Counted from the first letter of the stretch, positions 34,916-42,734 are shown. The stretch is DNA of 64,000 bases from CADCTB01 sp963768975 (GCA_963768975.1 CAVYKB010000003.1:208453-272452); one strand, 5' to 3'. The notes: generated by a model not told the origin, from the sequence alone. Numbers and translations are program-made.

Positions 34916-35724
34916 GCGGGCTGGCGACGCGCACCCGGTCGACGGTTGATCTGGCCCGGGCCTTCGTGAAGGCGGCGATGGTCGAGGGCCCGAGCGTGGT
35001 GGACAGGGTGTCGGTGAGGCTCGAGGGCCGGCGCCCCGAGCCGAAGGCCACCGGGAGCCTGCCCACCTCGCCGCAGTGGCTGGCCGAGCTCCACGGGGTG
35101 CTGGAGGCGCCCTGGCCATGCCTCATGTGCGACAGCTTCGCCGCGGAGATCTGGCCCTCGATCCGGGCTCGTACGGGGGTTCCGCCGAACGGTCGGGATG
35201 CCCACGACGGCGACGCCGGCCTGGCCCATGCCGCGTGGTCAGTGGCGCGACATCTGGTGCCCGAGGTGGTCGTCGAGACCGGCGTGGCTCGCGGGATGAC
35301 GTCGGCCGCCTTCCTCGCCGCCCTCAGGAGCAACGACGCAGGGCGGCTGTACAGCATCGACCTGCCGCCACTGACCAGGGGCTGGGCTGCGCAGTCCGGA
35401 GCGGCGGTGAGCCCGGAGCTCCGATCGCGGTGGACCTACGTCCGGGGGTCGACCCGCCGGCGGCTCCCACCGTTGCTGGCCGAGCTCGGGCGCATCGACG
35501 TCTTCGTCCACGACAGCCTGCACACGTCGGCCACCATGACCTTCGAGTTCCGCCTGGCGTGGGACGCGTTGCGGCCGGGCGGGATCATGATCTCCGACGA
35601 CATCGACGACAACATGGCGTTCGAGACGTTCGTCGCCGGCCACGGCGGCATGGCTCCGCTCATCGGGCAGGAGGCCAGCAAGGCCGACCGCCGGTTCGGC
35701 ATCATCCGGAAGGAGTCGGAGTGA
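34912..35724 (+). CDS. class I SAM-dependent methyltransferase (Methyltransf_24 type)
   Basis: A 270-residue protein. The SAM domain begins V-V-V-E-T-G-V-A-R-G-M-T-S-A-A-F, then Y-S-I-D-L-P-P and I-D-V-F-V-H-D-S-L-H-T. The G-G-I-M-I-S-D-D-I-D-D-N element follows, typical of class-24 methyltransferases. The N-terminal 100 residues have no recognised domain but contain C-L-M-C. The GTG at 34912 overlaps the preceding stop, and the gene's own stop overlaps the O-antigen ligase start in the same manner. Sugar methylation is inferred from position. Confidence 0.85.
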   Translation: MSGLATRTRSTVDLARAFVKAAMVEGPSVVDRVSVRLEGRRPEPKATGSLPTSPQWLAELHGVLEAPWPCLMCDSFAAEIWPSIRARTGVPPNGRDAHDGDAGLAHAAWSVARHLVPEVVVETGVARGMTSAAFLAALRSNDAGRLYSIDLPPLTRGWAAQSGAAVSPELRSRWTYVRGSTRRRLPPLLAELGRIDVFVHDSLHTSATMTFEFRLAWDALRPGGIMISDDIDDNMAFETFVAGHGGMAPLIGQEASKADRRFGIIRKESE

Positions 35725-37151
35725 TCGGCACGGGCCGCCGAACCGGCACCGCCGAGCTGCTCTTCCTGCTGGCACTGGTGGTCCTTGCGCTGATGGTGGT
35801 CTCGCCTATGGCGACACTGGCGGTGGCCGCCGCCGGACTCCTCCTGGTCGTCGGCATCGCCTCGGTGGCCGCAAAGCGGAGCCGCAGCTGGGCGGCGCCG
35901 GCGCCGGCGGAGGTGATCGGAAAGGAGGCACGCGACAGGAACGACCGGAGGCTGCCGTCGCTGTGGGCAGCCTTCCTTGTGACCTTCGCGGTCTTCGCCC
36001 TGGACTTCCTTGCGGTCCTCTCCAGCCTGTCTTCGATCCGCTTCGCCTTCTTGCTCGTTCCCCTCACCGTCCTCGTGGTCTCGGTGCGTTCACCGCACGG
36101 CCGCCCCGTCCTGCGGGCGCCCGATGTCGTGCTCGGGGCCCTTGTGCTCTGGGGCATCACGGGCGCCGTGTACGGCAAGCTGGTGACCCATCCGGTCAGC
36201 TCCAGCCTCACCATGGTGCTGCCCATGGCCGCCGGGCTCCTGCACCTGTGGAGCAGCGGCCGGCCGACGGAGGAGCACAGCCGGCGCATGCTGCGCTATC
36301 TCACCAGTCTCGGGCTCGCCTACGTGCTCATCTACCTGGCGGCGCGGCTCGGGGTGCGGCCCCTGTCGGTCATCGCCTACTCGAAGGAGAAGTCGTTCTT
36401 GCTGGTCCTGGCGCCGATGGCGGCGTTCGTGACCCGGAGGTGGTGGTTCCTGGCCATCGAGCTCCTGGCGCTCGCATTTGTCTTCCTGGAGGAGCCGGCG
36501 GCCACCTTCGTGATGGTGCTGGCCGCCATCGCAGTCACCAACATGCTCCTGTCCGCCCGGAGCGGGGCGGTGAAAGCGGTGGCGGTGGGCGTGCTGGCGG
36601 TGAGCGTCTTCCTTGGGTTCTCGCTCGTCTTTCGCTCCGGTCAGCAGGCCACCTTGATCACGAGGTACTTCGAGACGGTCGGCAAGGGTGACAACACGCC
36701 CTTCCGGTTGGTACTCCTCCGGAAGGGAACGGCCGAGGTAAAGGCCCATCCGGTGCTCGGGAACAACTTCGCCGGCGAGATCGGCATCGATACCAATTTT
36801 CCAGGAATCGCACGGTTCGCTCCTGCCCACAACGACTACCTGCAGGTGGCCATGGCCGGTGGTCTTGTGGCGTTGTCGCTCTTCCTGTACTGGAGCTGGG
36901 CGACCAATCGCGCCGTGCATTCCGGCTATCGCCGCCTGGTGGAGAACGGCGACATCCATTCGGCCCGGCTGCTGCGGGTCCTCATCACCAGCTTCAACGC
37001 CTTCCTGTTCTCCGCTCTGTTCAACCCGCTCCTCGCCGGCGTGGGCATCGGCGTGATGTTCTTCCTGCTTTACGGGTCGATGAGCCTGCTGCTGCACGAG
37101 AACGTCCGTGAACTGAAGCCGTCCCTGGTCGCCGCGGGCCGGAGCGCTTGA
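35721..37151 (+). CDS. O-antigen ligase/Wzy-like polymerase membrane protein
   Basis: A 476-residue polytopic membrane protein with about 10 to 12 spans, beginning with L-L-F-L-L-A-L-V-V-L-A-L-M-V-V. In the large extracytoplasmic loop near residues 340-380 are N-N-F-A-G-E-I-G-I-D-T-N-F and A-P-A-H-N-D-Y-L-Q-V-A-M-A-G-G. The H-N-x-Y-L element is the hallmark of the O-antigen ligase/polymerase family. It would polymerise or ligate the repeat units flipped by Wzx. The GTG at 35721 overlaps the methyltransferase stop (GTGA). Ligase versus polymerase cannot be told from sequence. Confidence 0.88.
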   Translation: MIGTGRRTGTAELLFLLALVVLALMVVSPMATLAVAAAGLLLVVGIASVAAKRSRSWAAPAPAEVIGKEARDRNDRRLPSLWAAFLVTFAVFALDFLAVLSSLSSIRFAFLLVPLTVLVVSVRSPHGRPVLRAPDVVLGALVLWGITGAVYGKLVTHPVSSSLTMVLPMAAGLLHLWSSGRPTEEHSRRMLRYLTSLGLAYVLIYLAARLGVRPLSVIAYSKEKSFLLVLAPMAAFVTRRWWFLAIELLALAFVFLEEPAATFVMVLAAIAVTNMLLSARSGAVKAVAVGVLAVSVFLGFSLVFRSGQQATLITRYFETVGKGDNTPFRLVLLRKGTAEVKAHPVLGNNFAGEIGIDTNFPGIARFAPAHNDYLQVAMAGGLVALSLFLYWSWATNRAVHSGYRRLVENGDIHSARLLRVLITSFNAFLFSALFNPLLAGVGIGVMFFLLYGSMSLLLHENVRELKPSLVAAGRSA

Positions 37152-38164
37152 CGCTGAGGCCGCTCGCCGGGCAGCGCGTGCTCCTGACCGGAGGGTCAGG
37201 ATTCATCGGCACCAACCTCGCCGACCTGCTGCTCCACCGCGGCGCAGAGGTCGTCAACGCCGACATTGCCCCGCCGTTGTCGCCGGCGCACACGACCTTC
37301 TGGCGACGGTGCGACGTGGGGTCGGCGGCTGAACTGCAGGCGCTGATGGCCGACACCGACCCGCACTGGGTCGTTCATCTCGCCGCCCGGACGGATACGA
37401 GCTCCGAGGTCGTCGCCGACTATGCGATCAACTATGTGGGCAGCGAGAACGTGGCCCGGGCGCTCGGCTTCGCCCCGAGCTGCGATCGGTACATCCTCGT
37501 GTCGTCGCAGTTCGTGGTCGGGCCCCGCACGCCCTTCACCGACGAGAATGACTATGCGCCCCACACGGCCTACGGCCACAGCAAGGTTGCCGCGGAGCGC
37601 TGGTTGCGGAAGCAGCAGCCGGCGTTGCCCTGGACCATCGTCCGTCCCACGAACGTCTGGGGGCCCTGGCACCTGCGCTACCAGCGGGAGTTCTGGCGGG
37701 TGCTGCAGAAGGGGATGTACGTGCACCCGTCGGCACCGGACCCGGTCCGGTCCTACGGCTATGTCGGGTCGGTGTGCCTGCAGTTGCTGGCCGTCCTCCA
37801 GGCCGGGGCGGCGTCGGTGCACGGCCGGGCCCTCTACCTGGGCGACGAGCCCATCCGGCTGTCGCAGTGGGTGGACGCGTTCTCGGTGGCGCTCAAGGGA
37901 CGGCCGGCGCGGCGGATCCCCGGTGATGCCCTCAAGGGGCTGGCCCGGCTCGGGGACGTCGCCAGGAGGGTGGGCCTGCCCGCGCCCCTGGACACTGGCC
38001 GCTTTCAGTCGATGACCGAGGACTACCCGACGCCGATGTCGCGCACCGCGGAAGCGCTCGGGGGCCTGCCGGGCGTGCCGATGGACCATGGGGTGGCCGA
38101 GACGGTCCGATGGCTCCGGAGTGGCGCGTCGCCGGACGTGGCGACGTGGGTGAGCCCGGACTGA
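37148..38164 (+). CDS. NAD-dependent sugar epimerase/dehydratase (extended SDR)
   Basis: A 338-residue extended-SDR enzyme. The Rossmann motif is L-L-T-G-G-S-G-F-I-G-T-N-L, followed by V-V-H-L-A-A-R-T-D-T and V-S-S-Q-F-V-V-G. Y-G-H-S-K forms the YxxxK catalytic pair and R-P-T-N-V-W-G-P-W-H the substrate loop. It starts at TTG 37148, overlapping the preceding stop as TTGA. It may epimerise or dehydrate a nucleotide sugar for the polymer; activity beyond the family level is not evident. Confidence 0.87.
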   Translation: MTLRPLAGQRVLLTGGSGFIGTNLADLLLHRGAEVVNADIAPPLSPAHTTFWRRCDVGSAAELQALMADTDPHWVVHLAARTDTSSEVVADYAINYVGSENVARALGFAPSCDRYILVSSQFVVGPRTPFTDENDYAPHTAYGHSKVAAERWLRKQQPALPWTIVRPTNVWGPWHLRYQREFWRVLQKGMYVHPSAPDPVRSYGYVGSVCLQLLAVLQAGAASVHGRALYLGDEPIRLSQWVDAFSVALKGRPARRIPGDALKGLARLGDVARRVGLPAPLDTGRFQSMTEDYPTPMSRTAEALGGLPGVPMDHGVAETVRWLRSGASPDVATWVSPD

Positions 38165-38174
38165 CCCGGACGGG

Positions 38175-38999
38175 TCAGGGCGCCGGCCGGTGGCCGGTGG
38201 CGATCACGCCGAAGGTGTTCGCCAGCCCGAGGCGGTCGCCCAGGAGTTGGACGGCGCGACCCTGGTTCGACCAGTAGGGGAGGAGGGTGACCGCCTCGAA
38301 CTGGTCCTCCAGCGAATCGGTGACTGCTCGCTCGTCGACGCCGTCCCGCACCACGTGGTACTCGACCATGTCAGCAGGGTTCTCGGGGTCATGCACACCT
38401 CGGACCCGCCTACTCAAGGTGGCCGCCGCCTGCTTAGCGTTGCCCTGGCCGAGGCGCCAGAGGTAATAGCCGCCCCGGTTGGCGACGTGAGTCGCCCGGG
38501 GGAGGCGGGGATACCAGAGCGGGTCCTGAAGGGTCAGCAGCGTGCCGGCGGGGGCCAGGAACCTGGTCACCCGGTTGAGGAACGTCACGTAGTCGGGGAT
38601 GTGATGGAGGACCGCCACGATCAGGACCAGGGAGTAGGTGCCATCCACTGCGTCGAGAGAACCGTCCTCGTCGAGCACGGCACGGAACCCCGGGTTCTCC
38701 CCGTAGCGAGCGATGAGGGTCCGCAGGGACGGGCGCGACGCCTCGACCGCGGTGACCCGGCAACCGGAGGCCAGAACCGGCTCGGTGTAGCCCCCGTGGC
38801 CGGCGCCGATCTCGAGGACGTCAGGACTGAGGCCGGAGGCGCGTAGGTCGGAGATGGCTCCCCGCACCGTACCCACCAGCCGTTCATAAAGCGCCCAGTG
38901 CGTGAGGTGCGGGCTGCCGGCGCGGTAGTCGACGTCCTCGTCGTAGTACGACTCCTGGAGCGCCTGTGCCTGGTGTGGCGACTCCGCCGGTCGTGTCAC
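38175..38999 (-). CDS. class I SAM-dependent methyltransferase
   Basis: A 274-residue methyltransferase. Motif I is V-L-E-I-G-A-G-H-G-G-Y-T-E, then V-T-A-V-E-A-S-R and V-L-I-V-A-V-L-H-H-I-P-D-Y. A T-L-L-T-L-Q-D-P-L-W-Y-P-R element follows. The N-terminal Q-E-S-Y-Y-D-E-D-V-D-Y-R-A-G-S-P-H-L block is typical of proteins found beside polysaccharide epimerases. The GTG at 38999 overlaps the epimerase stop (GTGA); upstream frame is glycine-rich shadow. It is read leftward as the second gene of a two-gene unit. Confidence 0.88.
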   Translation of the reverse strand: MTRPAESPHQAQALQESYYDEDVDYRAGSPHLTHWALYERLVGTVRGAISDLRASGLSPDVLEIGAGHGGYTEPVLASGCRVTAVEASRPSLRTLIARYGENPGFRAVLDEDGSLDAVDGTYSLVLIVAVLHHIPDYVTFLNRVTRFLAPAGTLLTLQDPLWYPRLPRATHVANRGGYYLWRLGQGNAKQAAATLSRRVRGVHDPENPADMVEYHVVRDGVDERAVTDSLEDQFEAVTLLPYWSNQGRAVQLLGDRLGLANTFGVIATGHRPAP

Positions 39000-39964
39000 A
39001 CGCGAGCTTCCTCCGCCGCCGCCTGGACCTGGTCGTTGATCCACGGGTAGGTCATGGCGATGCCCTCCTGGAGGGAGACCTGGGCCTTCCAACCCAGGGA
39101 CTCGATTCGGGCGTGGCTGAAGTTGCGGGACTGCACGCCGACGGGCCCGTCGATGTACCGGGGCTCGATCTCCTTGCCGGCGACGCCAGCCACGGTGGAG
39201 ACCAGCTCCTCCACGGTGACGTACTCCGGGCTGCCGATGTTCACCGGCCCCTCCAGGTCGGAGCGGGTGAGGAGCACGATGCCGTCGACCATGTCGCTAA
39301 CGTAGGTGTAGGAGCGCACGGCCGAGCCGTTGCCCCAGACGTCGATCGGCCCCGATGTCCCCGGGACCTCGGCCACCTTCCGGCAGATGGCGGCCGGGGC
39401 CTTCTCCCGGCCGCCCCGCCAGGTGCCCTGCGGGCCGTAGCAGTTCTGGAACCGGGCGATGCGCACCACCATTCCGTTGTTGCGGCCGTAGGCCTGCGCC
39501 ATGCGCTCGGCGTAGAGCTTCTCCCAGCCGTACTCGTTGTCGGGGAAGGCGGGGTAGGCGTCGCCCTCGGTCAGCTCGGGCTCGCCCACCTCCATGTCCC
39601 GGTAGATGCACACCGAGGACGAGAGGAAGTACCGGCCGGCGCCGGCCTCGGCGGCGGCGTGGACCATGTTGATGTTCACCAGGGCGCTGTTTCGCATGAT
39701 CTCGCACTCCGCCGTGTGAATGAACCCCATGCCACCCATGTCGGCGGCCAGCTGGTAGACCTCGTCGAAGCCGCCGCCGACGGCCATCGCCGTCCGGCAC
39801 TGGCCAGCGTCGCGCAGGTCCACGCGAAGGAACTCATCGGCGCCGCTCGGGCCGAACTCGGGGTCCTTGACGTCGACCCCGCGGACCCAGTGCCCCTCCT
39901 CCTTCAAGCGGTTGACGAGGTGCCCGGCGATGAAGCCACCCGCACCACAGACCAATACCTTCAT
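38996..39964 (-). CDS. GDP-mannose 3,5-epimerase-like NAD-dependent epimerase
   Basis: A 322-residue extended-SDR enzyme close to GDP-mannose 3,5-epimerase, which makes GDP-L-galactose or GDP-L-gulose. Features are V-C-G-A-G-G-F-I-A-G-H-L at the start, A-A-D-M-G-G-M-G-F-I, and S-S-S-V-C-I-Y with the acid/base Cys. Y-G-W-E-K-L-Y-A-E-R gives the YxxxK pair, followed by R-F-Q-N-C-Y-G-P-Q-G-T-W. The M-G-G-M-G-F-I and C-I-Y elements separate this group from GalE. ATG 39964 has GAGGGG nine bases upstream. The product sugar in this organism is inference. Confidence 0.87.
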   Translation of the reverse strand: MKVLVCGAGGFIAGHLVNRLKEEGHWVRGVDVKDPEFGPSGADEFLRVDLRDAGQCRTAMAVGGGFDEVYQLAADMGGMGFIHTAECEIMRNSALVNINMVHAAAEAGAGRYFLSSSVCIYRDMEVGEPELTEGDAYPAFPDNEYGWEKLYAERMAQAYGRNNGMVVRIARFQNCYGPQGTWRGGREKAPAAICRKVAEVPGTSGPIDVWGNGSAVRSYTYVSDMVDGIVLLTRSDLEGPVNIGSPEYVTVEELVSTVAGVAGKEIEPRYIDGPVGVQSRNFSHARIESLGWKAQVSLQEGIAMTYPWINDQVQAAAEEARV

Positions 39965-40068
39965 CGTCGTCCCCTCGCTGCGCTCGCTGTTCCCCTCGGG
40001 CATGCCACGGTAGCGCGGGCGCAAAGACCGCTTCTCGCTTCGAGCGGCGCCCGGCGTACCGTAGAGCG

Positions 40069-41403
40069 ATGGCTCAGTCACCGAACGAGGCTTCGTCGCG
40101 CCAGCGGCGGGCCAACTGGGTCGGGCTGCGCACCCTGCGCCAACGACCCAAGGCCGTCGGCGAGACGGCGAGTGGGGAGCCGGTCTATGAGGTGCGGTCC
40201 GTCCGGCTCATGCTGGACGCCTCGGGGGCCCATTTCGTCCGGGTCGCCTCGTGCTCCCGGTGCGGGCAGGAGCTGGCGGGCAATCCGGTGCTGACCCCGC
40301 TGGATCTGGACCGCCCGGCGCGGCCGGTTATCTGCACCGACTGCATCCGCCGGGCCGGCGTCTCAACCGTTTGGGACGCAGAGGGCGTCGAGCCGGCGTC
40401 GCTGCGGCCGGCGGCGGCCGAGGACGAGCCGGCGCCGCTGCGGCCGGCGGCGGCCGAGGACGATCCGGCGCCGGCCCCACCGCCGGCGGACTGGGTGGTC
40501 GACGACAAGCAGGTGGCGCGCGTCGACGCCATGGAGCGCCACCTACGGGCGGTCACGGACCGCATCAACGAGCTGGGGCGGGTGGCCCGGGCCCAGCAGG
40601 CCGAGGCCAAGGCCCAGGCCGAGCAGGAGGAGGCGGCGGCCGCCGCGCTGAGGGAGGAGGTGAGGTCCCTCCGGGCTGCGCTGGACGACGCCCGCGGCCG
40701 GCTGTCCGAGCGGGAGGAGGCTGCGACGGCTGCGCTGCGCCAGGAGCTGGCGTCGGTCCGGGCCGCACTGGACGAGGCCCGTGCCCAGCAGTCCGAGCGG
40801 GATGCGGCGACCCCAGCGCGCGAGGAGCCCGGCGCCGGCGTGCAGGCCGACGTCGCCCGCCTGCTCCAGCAGGTCGAGGCCCAGAGCGCAGAGCTGGTCC
40901 GGGTGGCGGCCGCAGTGGCCGACAGTCGCACCGTCGTGGAGGCGTCCACCGGCGCGACCCGGGAGCTGGCCCGGTCCCACGACGCACTCGACCGCCGGCT
41001 GACCGAGGCCGTGGCTCGCTTCGGCGCTTCCCCGGTCGACCCGGCGGCGGTCGACGCCGCCGTGGTCAGCCGCGTGGCCGAGGCCGAGGGGCGGCTGTCG
41101 CACCAGGTCGCTGCCCAGTGGGGCGACCTCGAGACGGCCATCGAGTCGTCGGTGGGGGCGTCGGTCGCCGGCGTCGCCCGGGCCAACGAGGACAAGGTTG
41201 AGGCCCTGGCCCGCCAGCTGGTGCAGGTGTCGAGCCGGCTCGACACGCTGGTGGAGCGACTGGGGTCCATGCAGAAACCGCCAGCCGCCGAGCGGACGGC
41301 ACCCGAGCCGGCGGGCGACTTCATGGAGGCGCTCGATCGCCAGCTGGACGCCGCCGCTCGCCGGCTGGCCGCCCGATCGGCCGGTGGCAGCGACCGTTCT
41401 TAG
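40069..41403 (+). CDS. coiled-coil protein with N-terminal zinc-ribbon-like motif, unknown function
   Basis: A 444-residue acidic protein. Residues about 62-65 (C-S-R-C) and 90-93 (C-T-D-C) could bind zinc. A duplicated Pro/Ala segment follows (L-R-P-A-A-A-E-D twice, near 110-130). Residues about 145-310 are coiled coil and contain a tandem repeat: R-E-E-V-R-S-L-R-A-A-L-D-D-A-R then R-Q-E-L-A-S-V-R-A-A-L-D-E-A-R. More helical segments run to the end. No membrane span is present. It stands alone, divergent from the epimerase. The shape suggests a structural or scaffold role, but no function is claimed. Confidence 0.8.
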   Translation: MAQSPNEASSRQRRANWVGLRTLRQRPKAVGETASGEPVYEVRSVRLMLDASGAHFVRVASCSRCGQELAGNPVLTPLDLDRPARPVICTDCIRRAGVSTVWDAEGVEPASLRPAAAEDEPAPLRPAAAEDDPAPAPPPADWVVDDKQVARVDAMERHLRAVTDRINELGRVARAQQAEAKAQAEQEEAAAAALREEVRSLRAALDDARGRLSEREEAATAALRQELASVRAALDEARAQQSERDAATPAREEPGAGVQADVARLLQQVEAQSAELVRVAAAVADSRTVVEASTGATRELARSHDALDRRLTEAVARFGASPVDPAAVDAAVVSRVAEAEGRLSHQVAAQWGDLETAIESSVGASVAGVARANEDKVEALARQLVQVSSRLDTLVERLGSMQKPPAAERTAPEPAGDFMEALDRQLDAAARRLAARSAGGSDRS

Positions 41404-41482
41404 AGCCGCCCTGGCTCTGGGCGTGCTGGCGCTCGGCGGCGTGCTCGTCCTGGTCGGCGCCCGCCGGCCCCAGGAGGGCTAA
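41384..41482 (+). CDS. possible 32-residue single-span membrane peptide
   Basis: A GTG at 41384, inside the end of the coiled-coil gene and in another frame, opens a reading frame of 32 residues. Most of it is one hydrophobic segment (A-L-A-L-G-V-L-A-L-G-G-V-L-V-L-V-G-A) followed by R-R-P-Q-E-G. No good ribosome site is visible. It could equally be chance hydrophobicity in GC-rich DNA. Confidence 0.25.
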   Translation: MAATVLRAALALGVLALGGVLVLVGARRPQEG

Positions 41483-41504
41483 CCGCCCCAACAGAAGTTC
41501 ACAC

Positions 41505-41545
41505 CACGACGGCCCGCAGCTTCTTTCTCGTCGCGGGCCGTCGTG
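41505..41545. terminator. 13-bp perfect hairpin downstream of the coiled-coil gene
   Basis: CACGACGGCCCGC (41505-41517) pairs perfectly with GCGGGCCGTCGTG (41533-41545) around a 15-base loop. It lies 100 bases after the coiled-coil gene and before the next small gene. There is no T-run, so it would act as a non-canonical terminator or an RNA-processing barrier. Confidence 0.55.
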
Positions 41546-41583
41546 CGCGTCGGTGCCCAAGATCCTCTTGTCGACGACGTATC

Positions 41584-41597
41584 TTAGGTGTACCTTA
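41584..41597. promoter_or_regulatory. short inverted repeat upstream of the small gene and ferritin remnants
   Basis: TTAGGTGTACCTTA is an imperfect palindrome with half-sites TWAGGT and ACCTWA two bases apart. The half-site resembles that of DtxR/IdeR iron regulators, but the spacing is shorter than the known 19-bp iron box, so identity is doubtful. It lies seven bases before the GTG at 41604. Confidence 0.3.
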
Positions 41598-41603
41598 CGA
41601 AGT

Positions 41604-41834
41604 GTGATCGGTCGTCCAAAGACGGCTCCTCGCACCGGGATGCGCCGGGTCAGCTGGGTCCGGATCATCGTCGACGGCCGGGGCGCCCACTGCGAGGTCC
41701 TCGGCGTCGGCCACCGGTTGCCGGCGGTGCACCGGGTGTCCCTCGACACGGCCCTGGCCCTCGCCGCCAGCGGCGTCCCCACCGTCGTCCGCTCGGTCGA
41801 CGGCGCCGCCGAGCAGGCCTTGGCCGCCAGGTAG
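41604..41834 (+). CDS. small protein of unknown function
   Basis: A 76-residue basic protein with GTG start at 41604. The central region (V-S-W-V-R-I-I-V-D-G-R-G-A-H-C-E-V-L) followed by V-S-L-D-T-A-L-A-L-A-A-S-G-V-P looks like a real alpha/beta segment, not an antisense shadow. It is not recognised. It lies four bases before the bfd remnant and just after a TATCTT hexamer and an inverted repeat, so it may have headed an iron-related operon. An ATG at 41640 is an alternative start. Confidence 0.5.
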   Translation: MIGRPKTAPRTGMRRVSWVRIIVDGRGAHCEVLGVGHRLPAVHRVSLDTALALAASGVPTVVRSVDGAAEQALAAR

Positions 41835-41838
41835 CGCC

Positions 41839-41931
41839 TTGTACATCTGCCACTGCCGGGCGGTCACCGACCGGCGCATCTGCGAAACGATCGAGGCCGG
41901 CGCCTCCGCCTCCGCCTCCGCCGCCGCCTGA
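41839..41931 (+). pseudogene. truncated bacterioferritin-associated ferredoxin
   Basis: Thirty codons from TTG 41839 read Y-I-C-H-C-R-A-V-T-D-R-R-I-C-E-T-I-E-A-G-A. This matches the N-terminal third of Bfd, including the first CxC pair of the [2Fe-2S] site. The frame then enters a GCCTCC-repeat coding for Ala/Ser and stops at 41931. A normal Bfd has about 60 to 70 residues and a second CxxC; that half is missing. It is therefore a remnant, or a tiny protein unable to hold the cluster. Confidence 0.65.
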
Positions 41932-41947
41932 ATCCCGGGAGTCCCCA

Positions 41948-41976
41948 CATGCAAGGCAGTCCTCATGCAAGGCAGT
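41948..41976 (+). repeat. 13-base direct repeat at the bacterioferritin start
   Basis: CATGCAAGGCAGT occurs at 41948-41960 and again at 41964-41976, three bases apart. Each copy holds an ATG; only the second is in frame with the bacterioferritin remnant. The first opens a frame that ends after a few codons. The duplication may mark the rearrangement that damaged this gene. Confidence 0.9.
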
Positions 41977-42144
41977 GAGGCTGTGCTCAGTTTTTCAACG
42001 ACGTCCTCACCGCACGGCAGCCGGGATGTGGCCGAGACCATCCTGGCCGGCGAGGAGGAGCACGCCGAATGGCTGGAGACCCAGCTGGAGCTGATCCGCC
42101 AGATCGGCGAGGCCCACTACCTGGCCCAGCAGATCGGCAGCTGA
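41965..42144 (+). pseudogene. bacterioferritin with internal deletion
   Basis: The frame from ATG 41965 to TGA 42142-42144 codes for 59 residues. It begins M-Q-G-S-E-A-V-L, as Bfr proteins do (M-Q-G at the N-terminus). After about 12 unrelated residues it continues with A-E-T-I-L-A-G-E-E-E-H-A-E-W-L-E-T-Q-L-E-L, the last helix of Bfr with its metal-ligand E-E-E-H. Roughly 100 residues between, including the heme Met and most ferroxidase ligands, are absent. It cannot form a ferritin shell. The adjoining bfd remnant shows that a whole iron-storage pair has decayed here. Confidence 0.75.
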
Positions 42145-42215
42145 GCGAGTAGTAGCCGGTCCCCTCGGGGTAGGACGACGCTGCCGTTCCACACTCAAGG
42201 GGAGACACAACGATC

Positions 42216-42734
42216 ATGGTCACAAGCAATCGTCGGGGGTCCGCGTTGCTCGGGAGCCTCCTGGCCGGCGTCGCCGGCGCCATCTTCCTCCTGGCCGGGC
42301 CGGCGGGCGCCCAGACCAGCGGCGGCGCCACCGCCGTCAACGACTCGGTGGCGTCGGGGACCTGTGTCGCCACCAACGACTCCACCTGCTCGGGCAGCGG
42401 CCGGGCCACGGGCGACTCCACCAGCTCCGGAAGCGCCATCGCGGTGGACGGGTCCACTAGTTCGGGCTGCGCCACGGCAGTAAACGACTCGACCGCCTCC
42501 GGCGCCCCCTGCCCGCCGGCCACCACCGTCACCACCCGCCCGGTGGCTACCGGCGGGGGCACCGGCGGCGCCACCGCCGCCCGTCCGGCGGCCTCGACCG
42601 CCACCGCCGGCCGCAGCCTGGCCCTCACGGGCTCCGACAACGGCGAGCTGGCCGCCGCCGGCGCCCTCGCCCTGGTGGCCGGCGCCCTGTTCGTCCGGGC
42701 CGCCCGCGAGGACCGCACCTCCCGTACCGCATAG
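42216..42734 (+). CDS. secreted low-complexity protein with LAxTG-type cell-wall sorting signal
   Basis: A 172-residue exported protein. The signal peptide is about 33 residues (S-A-L-L-G-S-L-L-A-G-V-A-G-A...A-G-A-Q). The mature part has irregular repeats around N-D-S-V-A-S-G, N-D-S-T-C-S-G, G-D-S-T-S-S-G and N-D-S-T-A-S-G, with Cys pairs. The C-terminus has L-A-L-T-G, then a hydrophobic span (A-A-A-G-A-L-A-L-V-A-G-A-L-F-V) and R-A-A-R-E-D-R. This is the class E sortase type of sorting signal. No sortase gene is in the window. AGGGGAGA lies before the ATG. Confidence 0.75.
   Translation: MVTSNRRGSALLGSLLAGVAGAIFLLAGPAGAQTSGGATAVNDSVASGTCVATNDSTCSGSGRATGDSTSSGSAIAVDGSTSSGCATAVNDSTASGAPCPPATTVTTRPVATGGGTGGATAARPAASTATAGRSLALTGSDNGELAAAGALALVAGALFVRAAREDRTSRTA

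Noticed and set aside
41584..41597. A full IdeR/DtxR iron box before the ferritin remnants
   Set aside because: Only the half-site TWAGGT/ACCTWA fits. The spacing is two bases, not the seven of the known box, so it was kept only as a weak inverted repeat.
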